Source: Halothiobacillus neapolitanus c2 (GTDB lineage Bacteria > Pseudomonadota > Gammaproteobacteria > Halothiobacillales > Halothiobacillaceae). Taken from it: DNA of 64,000 bases. This document shows positions 9,530 through 17,893 of this stretch, one piece after another. Position 1 is the stretch's first letter. Each line of letters begins with the position of its first letter. The DNA is taken from assembly GCF_000024765.1 (NCBI RefSeq), contig NC_013422.1, positions 639,501-703,500 of the forward strand. Direction: 5' to 3'. The position numbers and the translations under genes are program-made. Below the pieces are notes generated by a model. It was not told where the DNA came from. It made no database searches and saw only the letters and a program-made list of their open reading frames with translations.

Positions 9530-9643
9530 ATGCCCAGATGTCAACTGATGGCCTATCATGTCGGGCAACGTGTTTCGTTGCTGCACCGCTATTGCGTCGG
9601 CGAACCACAGATTTTCCCGTTTTTTGAGCCACTGCCCTTATGA
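9530..9643 (+). CDS. Possible 37-residue ORF coupled to tatD
   Basis: A short frame starts at ATG 9530, 6 bases behind AGGGGG, and ends with TGA overlapping the tatD ATG (ATGA at 9640-9643). The product would be a 37-residue peptide with two Cys and no recognised family. The good ribosome site, and the lack of one in front of tatD, suggest it may be translated and hand ribosomes to tatD. It could equally be chance; conservation in relatives would decide. Confidence 0.35.
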   Translation: MPRCQLMAYHVGQRVSLLHRYCVGEPQIFPFFEPLPL

Positions 9644-10449
9644 ACCTGTTCGATTCCCATTGCCACCTCGACAAGCTCGATTTGACGCCATTTGACGATT
9701 CGTTCGATCAATTCATGATGGCCGCGTTCGAAGCCGGTGTGCGCCGCATGTTGTGCGTGGCGATTCATCCCGACCGCTGGTCGGATATGGCCGAATTGGT
9801 CGCACCTTATGCGCATCCGTGCGAGGATCGTCCGCAAGTCTGGCTTTCGTTCGGTATCCACCCCACCGAAGACCCCGACTATGACCTTGAAGCCGAGGCC
9901 ATCGTGGCGTATGCGCGCGCGAGTCCTTATTCCGGGCAGATCGTGGCCATCGGCGAGACCGGTCTCGACTACTTTCGCAGCGGCGAGGCCGAACGTTGGC
10001 AGCATGAGCGTTTCAGAGCCCACATTGCGGCGGCGCTTGAACTGAAAAAACCGGTCATCATCCACACGCGTGCGGCGGCCAAGGACACCATCGACGTGCT
10101 GCGATCGGAAAATGCCCGTGATTGCGGCGGGGTGATGCACTGTTTCGTCGAAGACTGGGATACGGCAAAAAAGGCACTGGATCTCGGGTTTTATATTTCC
10201 TTTTCCGGCATTCTCACCTACAAATCGGCCGCCGATCTGCGGGAAACGGCCAAGAAAGTACCGCAAGACCGGATACTGATCGAAACCGATGCGCCTTATC
10301 TCGCGCCCGCACCGCATCGCGGCAAGCCCAATACGCCAATCTATGTGACGCACACTGCGCAAACGCTTGCCGATGTGCGGGGTGAAACGCTCTCTACCGT
10401 GGCTGAATACACCGATGCAAATACCCGGCGTTGGTTGAATCTGCCCTGA
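9640..10449 (+). CDS. tatD: TatD-family metal-dependent hydrolase/DNase
   Basis: The 269-residue TIM-barrel protein belongs to the TatD/YcfH/YjjV group of metal-dependent nucleases. Metal ligands are visible: DSHCHLD at the N-terminus, GETGLDY in the middle, IIHTR, MHCF and the terminal ETDAPYLAP. It shares a transcript with thiL and pgpA, 18 bases upstream of thiL. Which TatD paralogue it represents (TatD, YcfH or YjjV) cannot be settled here; the sequence is YcfH-like. Confidence 0.9.
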   Translation: MNLFDSHCHLDKLDLTPFDDSFDQFMMAAFEAGVRRMLCVAIHPDRWSDMAELVAPYAHPCEDRPQVWLSFGIHPTEDPDYDLEAEAIVAYARASPYSGQIVAIGETGLDYFRSGEAERWQHERFRAHIAAALELKKPVIIHTRAAAKDTIDVLRSENARDCGGVMHCFVEDWDTAKKALDLGFYISFSGILTYKSAADLRETAKKVPQDRILIETDAPYLAPAPHRGKPNTPIYVTHTAQTLADVRGETLSTVAEYTDANTRRWLNLP

Positions 10450-10467
10450 TGGACCTGACTTGTTGTC

Positions 10468-11439
10468 ATGAATGAATTTGAACTCATTGCGCGCTACTTT
10501 TCCCGCCCGTGTGCGGATGCATCAGTGGTGTTGGGGGTGGGGGACGATTGCGCCGCATTGCGGGTGCCCGAAGGGGAGCACTTGCTGGTCAGTACCGACC
10601 TGCTTGTTGAAGGACGACATTTTCCCGAATCGACGGCCGCCTTCGATGTGGGTTACAAGGCCATGGCGGTAAATCTTTCTGATCTCGCCGCGATGGGTGC
10701 TCGGCCTTTGGGCGTAACGCTGGGGTTGGCTTTGCCGTCTATCGAACCGGATTGGCTGGAGGCATTTGCGAAGGGTTTTTATACCTTGGCTGAGCAACAC
10801 GGTATTTGTCTTGTCGGTGGTGATACGGTCAAGAGCCCGGTTCTTTCCTTGGCGGTTACGATCATGGGCAGCGCCCCACCGGATCGAATGCTCACGCGCT
10901 CGGGCGCACAGTCCGGTGATCTGATTGCCGTAACCGGTACACTCGGCGATGCGGGTCTGGGTCTGCGTTCGATTCAGCGTCCCGAATCCATGCCTCCCTC
11001 CTTGAATCCGGAGGACATCGACTTCTTGCAGATGCGCCTGAATCGCCCCACGCCGCGAGGGGAGGAGGGCAGGCGGCTTGCCGAGGTGGCCCATGCCGCT
11101 ATCGATATCTCCGATGGCTTGTTGCAGGATTTAGGGCATATTTTGCGCGCCAGTCATGTGGGTGCCGTTGTTGAGGCCGATCGCCTGCCGATTTCACCCG
11201 CCGCCCGCGCATGGCTTGCCGCCGACCCAACACAACATAACCTTCCCTTGACGGCGGGAGATGACTACGAGCTGTTGTTCACCATTGCGCCCGATCAGTG
11301 GGCAATGCTGGATGTGCCCGCCACCGTGATCGGGCGAATCACCCAAGATAAGCGCCTGCGGGTACTGGACGCACAGGGACATGACATGCCGGTACACGTG
11401 CAGGGGTTCGATCACTTCGCGCCGGTAAATTTGGATTAG
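10468..11439 (+). CDS. thiL: Thiamine-monophosphate kinase
   Basis: ThiL phosphorylates thiamine monophosphate to the active diphosphate. The 323-residue protein begins MNEFELIARYF and has the Mg/ATP motif GVGDDCAAL, STDLLVEGRHF, the NLSDLAAMGARP helix and GGDTV, all diagnostic of the ThiL branch of the PurM-like ATPases; DISDGLLQDL is the second substrate-loop signature. The pgpA start lies three bases after its stop, an arrangement common in gammaproteobacteria. Confidence 0.96.
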   Translation: MNEFELIARYFSRPCADASVVLGVGDDCAALRVPEGEHLLVSTDLLVEGRHFPESTAAFDVGYKAMAVNLSDLAAMGARPLGVTLGLALPSIEPDWLEAFAKGFYTLAEQHGICLVGGDTVKSPVLSLAVTIMGSAPPDRMLTRSGAQSGDLIAVTGTLGDAGLGLRSIQRPESMPPSLNPEDIDFLQMRLNRPTPRGEEGRRLAEVAHAAIDISDGLLQDLGHILRASHVGAVVEADRLPISPAARAWLAADPTQHNLPLTAGDDYELLFTIAPDQWAMLDVPATVIGRITQDKRLRVLDAQGHDMPVHVQGFDHFAPVNLD

Positions 11440-11442
11440 GTC

Positions 11443-11985
11443 ATGAGTTCACATCAGAAAAATCCGCCGATTCCTCATCTTGCCCGCCGTGTGTGGCGCG
11501 ATCCTGTATTGTGGCTCGCCTTCGGATTTGGCAGCGGTTTGGCGCCAAAGGCACCGGGCACGTTCGGAACCTTGCCGGGCATCGCCCTGGCATGTGGCAT
11601 TGGCGTGCTCGCCACCAGTCTGGCCGTGCCAGCGGGATATTTGATGGCAGCCGCTGTCCTTCTACTCACACCCATCGGTGTGTTTCTTTGCGGCAGGGCC
11701 AGTGAAAAGCTCGGTGTGCACGATCATGGCGGCATCGTGTTCGATGAAATTGTCGGCGTGTTGATCCCGTTCATCCTGATTCCGGTGACACCGCTCAACC
11801 TGCTTTGGGGGTTTGTGGCTTTCCGCGTGTTCGATGTGCTCAAACCCTGGCCGATCAGCTGGCTGGATCGTCGTGTATCCGGAGGATTGGGCATCATGGT
11901 TGATGACCTGCTGGCCGGAATATTTGCCCTTGCTGCCCTGTTGATTCTGTCCAGAATCTTTCCTGCTGCTTTTTTTGCAGGCTAA
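11443..11985 (+). CDS. pgpA: Phosphatidylglycerophosphatase A
   Basis: PgpA removes phosphate from phosphatidylglycerophosphate to form phosphatidylglycerol in the inner membrane. The 180-residue sequence has four hydrophobic segments and the family signatures FGSGLAPKAPGTFGT, the metal-binding DEIVG and the conserved FDVLKPWPI. The ribosome site TTAGG overlaps the thiL stop, so the two genes are closely coupled. Confidence 0.95.
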   Translation: MSSHQKNPPIPHLARRVWRDPVLWLAFGFGSGLAPKAPGTFGTLPGIALACGIGVLATSLAVPAGYLMAAAVLLLTPIGVFLCGRASEKLGVHDHGGIVFDEIVGVLIPFILIPVTPLNLLWGFVAFRVFDVLKPWPISWLDRRVSGGLGIMVDDLLAGIFALAALLILSRIFPAAFFAG

Positions 11986-12056
11986 TGATGCGGGTTCGAA
12001 ACTTTCTGCTTATCGATGTGGCCTAACATTCCCAATCTTGGAAAAGGAGCGTGACG

Positions 12057-12530
12057 ATGAACATGAGACGTTTATATTCCTTGGTTATTGCCGGTGCCTT
12101 GATCAGCACCCCAATGGTTTGGGCTGCGGGGCCGACTGCCTCCGAAGAACCCGCAATCAAGTCGCTGACGCCAGCTGAGGTCGCCTCGGGCGCTTTGACG
12201 CCGCAGGTTCAGGGTGGTGTGCATTTTGTTTCCGGCGGATTCGGTGTCGAAGAGCGTGCTTGGTTGGCGGCCCATGCGCGAGAATTCAATACCCATTTGA
12301 CCTTTGCGGTCGTGCCGGGCGGTGAATTCGTCGCCGATGTCCCGGTGCGGATCAGTGACGCGAAGGGCGCGTCAATCCTTGAGGCGACGTCAGACGGGCC
12401 GCAGATGTTTGTTCAGTTACCGGTAGGTAAATATCAGGTCGAAGCAACCCATGACGGGCAGGCCATCAAACGTTCCTTTACCGTGGCTAACGCACGCTCG
12501 GTACAGATCACGATTGGATTTAAAAAATAA
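12057..12530 (+). CDS. Exported carboxypeptidase-regulatory-like (beta-sandwich) protein
   Basis: The 157-residue product has a typical signal peptide (basic MNMRR, hydrophobic core, AAG cleavage region near residue 24). The mature part is rich in beta-strand and ends with a segment like carboxypeptidase-regulatory or Cna-B folds (PVRISDAKGASIL, LPVGKYQVEATHDGQ). It is probably periplasmic or outer-membrane associated. Start ATG 12057 lies 7 bases after AAGGAG; a GTG two codons earlier is too close to that site. No function can be assigned. It follows pgpA by about 70 bases. Confidence 0.7.
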   Translation: MNMRRLYSLVIAGALISTPMVWAAGPTASEEPAIKSLTPAEVASGALTPQVQGGVHFVSGGFGVEERAWLAAHAREFNTHLTFAVVPGGEFVADVPVRISDAKGASILEATSDGPQMFVQLPVGKYQVEATHDGQAIKRSFTVANARSVQITIGFKK

Positions 12531-12575
12531 TCAGCCAGAGACGAAAATCAGTAGAAAATATATGGCATAAGGCGT

Positions 12576-12601
12576 AAAAAAGCCGAGCAATAAGCCCGGC
12601 T
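12576..12601 (-). terminator. Terminator for the SoxK-like gene, beyond a MITE
   Basis: On the minus strand the arms AGCCGGGC and GCTCGGCT (one mismatch) around TTATT are followed by six T. It ends transcripts of the gene at 12759-13085. A MITE sits between the gene and this terminator. Confidence 0.8.
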
Positions 12602-12608
12602 CATATTA

Positions 12609-12718
12609 GGGAAGCTCGAAAAACCAGTCATTCCCGCGTAGGCGGGAATCCGGCGCCTTGATTTTTCTGGGTTCCCGCTTTCGCGGGAACGACGAATAAC
12701 GGGTATTTCGAAGTGCCC
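12609..12718 (+). mobile_element. MITE copy 1 (dRS3-like core), 110 bp
   Basis: The element runs from GGGAAGCTCGAAAA to a terminal inverted copy ending AAGTGCCC. Inside are two hairpins, ATTCCCGCGTAGGCGGGAAT and GTTCCCGC..GCGGGAAC, linked by the conserved CGCCTTGATTTTTCTGG. It is flanked by the direct repeat ATTA (12605-12608 and 12719-12722), the expected target duplication. The ATTCCC-N8-GGGAAT core matches the neisserial dRS3 repeat. It has no coding capacity, so a transposase must act in trans. Confidence 0.85.
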
Positions 12719-12758
12719 ATTAAGATGTTGCGCTTAGAGCGATCGTTCTTGAACGATA

Positions 12759-13085
12759 TTAACGCGAAGGCTTGTATGGCCCAGGATTAGGCTGGCTCTT
12801 CCACTCTTTAACTGCAATGGGCTGTAGGCTGGCGATGTAATTCGCATATTTAATCGCACCTTCGAAGTCACCTTTTTTAGCCAGCTGATCTGAGTGATCC
12901 AGAATTGGTTTTTTCGCTTTGGGGTTCCAAGGCGCAATACCTTCGGCTTCAACTTTCTTGACTTCTGCCATGGCAGCGGTCTTGGCCTTTTCATAGTCAG
13001 CCATGTTAGCTGCATTGGCAGCACTGATGCCGACAAAGAGGGTGGCTGCGGTTACTGCTGTGGCTATCTTCTGAGCTTTTTTCAT
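12759..13085 (-). CDS. Periplasmic helical protein, SoxXA-binding protein-like
   Basis: The 108-residue protein begins with a clear signal peptide (MKKAQKIATAV...; cleavage near ANA-AN, residue 26). The mature part is helical, with the pattern DYEKAKTAAMAEVKK, a conserved Trp (APWNPK) and GDFEGAIKYANYIASLQ. This resembles SoxXA-binding protein (SoxK/SAXB) of thiosulfate-oxidising bacteria, which helps the SoxXA cytochrome; the match is by pattern only. A neighbouring sqr gene 11 kb away fits a sulfur oxidiser. The start has GGAGAAATCAAG upstream. Its terminator lies beyond MITE copy 1. Confidence 0.6.
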   Translation of the reverse strand: MKKAQKIATAVTAATLFVGISAANAANMADYEKAKTAAMAEVKKVEAEGIAPWNPKAKKPILDHSDQLAKKGDFEGAIKYANYIASLQPIAVKEWKSQPNPGPYKPSR

Positions 13086-14706
<1,621 letters not shown>

Positions 14707-14733
14707 TTCGGTCGCTATGATTGCACTAAACCG

Positions 14734-14753
14734 CAGCGGCCGCTTGGCCGCTG
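14734..14753. terminator. Hairpin after guaB
   Basis: CAGCGGCC and GGCCGCTG form a perfect 8-bp stem around GCTT, 28 bases after the guaB stop. It is followed by TCTGCTTTAG and not a T-run, so it is at most a weak terminator, and may serve as a 3' stabilising or attenuating hairpin between guaB and guaA. Confidence 0.5.
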
Positions 14754-14762
14754 TCTGCTTTA

Positions 14763-14909
14763 GGAATCTCTGATTCAATCAGACGTTCCGTGCGGCACAA
14801 GGATGTGCCGTCATAAACAATAATTTAAATTATTGTTTATGAAGAAAATCGAAAATCGCATTTTTTGATTTTCGCCCTCTGAAAATTCCAGGATGGAATT
14901 ATTCAGAGC
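14763..14909 (+). repeat. Five-hairpin repeat copy 1 (guaB-guaA intergenic)
   Basis: Five stems occur in order: CTGAT/ATCAG (14770-14782); CGGCACA/TGTGCCG with tetraloop AGGA (14793-14810); a perfect 30-base palindrome (14812-14841, arms beginning CATAAACAAT); CGAAAATC/GATTTTCG (14850-14874); and CTCTGA/TCAGAG enclosing AATTCC/GGAATT with loop AGGAT (14877-14908). Hairpin 2 contains ACAAGGATGT (14797-14806), identical to the core of the CsrA/RsmA in vitro selection consensus. The repeat ends about 9 bases before the guaA ribosome site AAGGAA, so it lies in the guaA leader if the genes are cotranscribed. Confidence 0.85.
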
Positions 14910-14930
14910 TTATTTTAAGGAAACAGACGA

Positions 14931-16517
14931 ATGACTTCACACGCAGCCGATATTCATGCCGAACGCATCCTGATTCTGGATTTCGGTTCGCAATACACCC
15001 AGCTCATCGCTCGTCGCGTGCGCGAGTGCGGTGTGTACTGCGAAATTCATTCCTGGGAAGTAGATGATGCGTTCGTGCGCAGTTTTACACCGCAAGGCAT
15101 CATCCTTTCCGGCGGGCCGGAATCAGTTATCGAAGCGACGCCGCCCGCTGCGCCTCAGGCCGTGTTCGAATTGGGCGTGCCGGTGCTGGGTATTTGTTAC
15201 GGCATGCAAACCATGGCGGCGCAACTCGGTGGCGTGGTCGAAAATGCCGATCATCGTGAGTTTGGCTACGCCTCCGTGCGTGCACGGGGTCATACGGCGC
15301 TGTTGAAAGACATCGAAGACAGCGTCACGCCGGAAGGCTTTGGTATGCTGGATGTCTGGATGAGCCATGGCGATCATGTCATCGAACTGCCAACTGGCTT
15401 CAAACTCATGGCATCGACCGATAACGCGCCCATCGCCGGCATGGCCGATGAAACGCGCCGGTTTTATGGCGTTCAGTTCCACCCCGAAGTCACGCATACG
15501 CGCCAGGGCCACCGCATTCTGGAGCGATTCGTCCGCCAGATTTGCCAGACGCACGGCCTGTGGAAACCCGACAACATCATTGACGACATGCTCGCACGTA
15601 TCCGCGATCAAATCGGCGGCGACGAGGTGATTCTGGGGTTGTCAGGTGGCGTCGATTCTTCCGTGGTTGCCGCATTACTGCACAAAGCAATCGGCGACCA
15701 GCTCACCTGCATCTTCGTCGACAACGGCCTGCTGCGGTTGAATGAAGGCGATCAGGTCATGAGCACCTTTGCCCAGCACATGGGCGTGCGCGTGATTCGC
15801 GTCGATGCCGAGGCGCGCTTTCTTGCCGCGCTGGAAGGTGTCGCCGATCCAGAGGACAAACGCAAAATCATTGGCGGCATCTTTGTCGAAATCTTCGAAG
15901 AGCAGGCCAACCTGCATAAAAATGCAGCCTGGCTGGCTCAAGGCACGATTTATCCCGACGTGATCGAGTCCGCCGGTTCCAAGACCGGCAAGGCGCACGT
16001 CATCAAGTCGCACCACAACGTTGGCGGTTTGCCCGCGCACATGCGTCTGAAACTACTGGAACCGCTGCGTGAATTGTTCAAGGACGAGGTCCGCAAGATC
16101 GGTGTCGAGCTCGGCCTACCGAGCGAGATGGTGTACCGTCATCCGTTCCCCGGCCCGGGCCTTGGCGTGCGCATCCTGGGTGAAGTGAAAAAACACTACG
16201 CCGACCTGCTGCGCCGCGCCGATGCCATCTTCATCGAAGAACTGCGTGCTGCGGATTTGTACGACAAAGTCTCGCAGGCTTTCGTCGTCTTCCTGCCGGT
16301 CAAATCCGTCGGCGTGATGGGTGACGGCCGCAAGTACGACTACGTGGTAGCCATGCGCGCGGTGGAAACCATCGACTTCATGACCGCCCGCTGGGCGCAC
16401 CTGCCGTATGAATTCCTCGAGCGCGTTTCTTTGCGCATCGTCAACGAGATCAACGGCATATCTCGAGTCGTGTACGATGTGACCGGCAAACCACCGGGCA
16501 CCATCGAATGGGAGTGA
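14931..16517 (+). CDS. guaA: GMP synthase (glutamine-hydrolysing)
   Basis: GuaA aminates XMP to GMP. The 528-residue protein has an N-terminal glutamine amidotransferase domain with the nucleophile in GICYGMQ (Cys89) and the HPEVTHT His-Glu pair, the ATP-pyrophosphatase loop LSGGVDSSV near residue 237, and the GMPS dimerisation domain ending KPPGTIEWE. The ATG at 14931 is preceded by AAGGAA at 14917-14922. The five-hairpin repeats flank it on both sides in the sense orientation. Confidence 0.98.
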   Translation: MTSHAADIHAERILILDFGSQYTQLIARRVRECGVYCEIHSWEVDDAFVRSFTPQGIILSGGPESVIEATPPAAPQAVFELGVPVLGICYGMQTMAAQLGGVVENADHREFGYASVRARGHTALLKDIEDSVTPEGFGMLDVWMSHGDHVIELPTGFKLMASTDNAPIAGMADETRRFYGVQFHPEVTHTRQGHRILERFVRQICQTHGLWKPDNIIDDMLARIRDQIGGDEVILGLSGGVDSSVVAALLHKAIGDQLTCIFVDNGLLRLNEGDQVMSTFAQHMGVRVIRVDAEARFLAALEGVADPEDKRKIIGGIFVEIFEEQANLHKNAAWLAQGTIYPDVIESAGSKTGKAHVIKSHHNVGGLPAHMRLKLLEPLRELFKDEVRKIGVELGLPSEMVYRHPFPGPGLGVRILGEVKKHYADLLRRADAIFIEELRAADLYDKVSQAFVVFLPVKSVGVMGDGRKYDYVVAMRAVETIDFMTARWAHLPYEFLERVSLRIVNEINGISRVVYDVTGKPPGTIEWE

Positions 16518-16570
16518 CGGGTACTGACCTCGTGTCAACTCAATCGTCCCGAACGCCACAAACAGGTTTA

Positions 16571-16721
16571 GGGAAGCTCTGATCTAATCAGAAATATCGT
16601 GTAGGGCGGGGATGTCTTGTCATGAACGATCACATAAGTGATTGTTCATGCAGATCATCAAAATCTCACGTTTTGATTCCCACCCTCTGACGTTGCAGGA
16701 TGGAATTATTCAGAGTCTTCC
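16571..16721 (+). repeat. Five-hairpin repeat copy 2 (downstream of guaA)
   Basis: The layout equals copy 1. Stem 1 is CTGAT/ATCAG (16579-16591). Stem 2 is AGGGC/GTCTT with loop GGGGAT and two G-U pairs (about 16603-16617). Stem 3 is CATGAACGATCAC/GTGATTGTTCATG with loop ATAA and one G-U pair (16621-16650). Stem 4 is ATCAAAA/TTTTGAT (16657-16677). Stem 5 is CTCTGA/TCAGAG with AGGAT at its apex (16685-16715). The ends GGGAAGCTCTGA and TCAGAGTCTTCC form imperfect terminal inverted repeats. The G-U pairs are possible only in RNA read from this strand. Confidence 0.8.
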
Positions 16722-16734
16722 GTCTACGACGGAA

Positions 16735-16878
16735 TTAAAAGCCGTGACCGAGTAATCCAAGGACACCAAGTACAATCAGATAGATTGCGACAATGTAGTT
16801 GAGAAGCTTAGGGAATATCAAAATGGCGATACCGGCTGCGAGTGAAATCAATGGCGCTAGCGTGATGTGAATGTTCAA
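16735..16878 (-). CDS. DUF3096 small membrane protein (TTG start)
   Basis: A 47-residue protein is encoded on the minus strand from TTG 16876-16878, six bases behind AGGAG. It reads MNIHITLAPLISLAAGIAIL followed by IFPKLLNYIVAIYLIVLGVL and GLLGHGF, which matches the DUF3096 pattern: a first hydrophobic helix, then P-x-LLNYIVAIYLI-x-x-G-x-x-GL. Two membrane helices are expected. Function is unknown. Its 3' end lies 14 bases from five-hairpin repeat copy 2. The gene is easily missed because it is short and lacks ATG. Confidence 0.85.
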   Translation of the reverse strand: MNIHITLAPLISLAAGIAILIFPKLLNYIVAIYLIVLGVLGLLGHGF

Positions 16879-17144
16879 TTTTTGCTCCTAAATCGAGGGT
16901 GGTTCTAATTTCAAATTTGGTTCACTTTGGTGCGTGATGCATTTGGCTGTCTTATTGCAAAATCTTCACGGCACGACAAACCATCGTACGCGATTTTTGA
17001 ACCTATCGATAAACATACTCATAAACAACAATATACAGACACACATTAACCATCTATTTTTGAAAAATCATTTGCCACTGCTGCGTTCCCAAGCGAGCCC
17101 GTCGTTTCCTTCAAGATGAGTATTTGAATTGGTATTGTTTAAAC
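16879..17144. promoter_or_regulatory. AT-rich divergent region between DUF3096 gene and tadA
   Basis: About 265 bases with no supported gene. The composition is markedly more AT-rich than the genes around it, especially 16980-17080. It must hold the promoters of both divergent genes, but I cannot single out -35/-10 elements. Confidence 0.4.
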
Positions 17145-17606
17145 ATGAAACTGCCTTCAAGCGTTGACCGTCAATTCATACAGCAAGCGCTAGATGAGGC
17201 AAATCTTGCCGCTGCGGACGGCGAGGTTCCGGTCGGGGCGGTGGTGGTTCGTCAAGGCAAGGTGATCGCCACGGGCCGAAATGCGCCGATCCGTCTGAAT
17301 GATCCGTCGGCACATGCCGAGATATTGGCGTTGCGTGCCGCGGGGATGGCGCTGGCCAATTACCGGCTGGACGATTGCACCCTGTATGTGACACTGGAGC
17401 CGTGCCCCATGTGCATGGCGGCCATTAGTCATGCACGGATTGCGCGGGTTGTTTTTGCCGCACCCGATCCGCGTGCGGGCGCTTGCGGCGGGGCGATTGA
17501 TCTGAATCGCGCGCCCTGGCATCACCATTCGGTTGTTGTCGATACCGGGCCTTGCGAGCAGGAAGCGGCCGAGTTATTAAGGCATTTTTTTCAGGAAAAA
17601 CGTTGA
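17145..17606 (+). CDS. tadA: tRNA-specific adenosine deaminase
   Basis: TadA deaminates A34 of tRNA-Arg(ACG) to inosine. The 153-residue protein has the zinc-deaminase signatures HAE (about residue 57, in PSAHAEILAL) and PCPMCMAAI (about residue 86), plus GEVPVGAVVV and the ending LLRHFFQEKR. ATG 17145 gives the usual length; an upstream in-frame TTG at 17124 would add seven residues, and neither has a clear ribosome site. Confidence 0.95.
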   Translation: MKLPSSVDRQFIQQALDEANLAAADGEVPVGAVVVRQGKVIATGRNAPIRLNDPSAHAEILALRAAGMALANYRLDDCTLYVTLEPCPMCMAAISHARIARVVFAAPDPRAGACGGAIDLNRAPWHHHSVVVDTGPCEQEAAELLRHFFQEKR

Positions 17607-17651
17607 TAGATCATCCCCGACTCGGCCTTGCCGTCAGAAGTATTCCGTTCG

Positions 17652-17761
17652 GGGAATCTCGAAAAACCCGTCATTCCCGCGTAGGCGGGAATCCAGCGCC
17701 TTGATTTTTCTGGGTTCCCGCCTGCGCGGGAACGACGAATCATGGGTATTTCTAGGTGCCC
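17652..17761 (+). mobile_element. MITE copy 2, left border of the hsd locus
   Basis: A 110-bp element in the same orientation as copy 1, beginning GGGAATCTCGAAAAACCCGT and ending AGGTGCCC. It contains the perfect ATTCCCGCGTAGGCGGGAAT hairpin and GTTCCCGCCTGCGCGGGAAC. Only a 3-bp flanking repeat (TCG at 17649-17651 and 17762-17764) is visible. Together with the inverted copy 3 at 24888-24997 it brackets the type I restriction-modification genes. Confidence 0.8.
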
Positions 17762-17893
17762 TCGGTTTGCGTGTCATTGTCTCAATGTGTCGGTCAGTAG
17801 CCACTTCGCCTTGCGGGGCCGCCAACCAATACCATGCGTTTTTTTGTTGGGCTATGATGCTGCCTGTTCCAGCCACTCGAAGCCCGAATTCCC

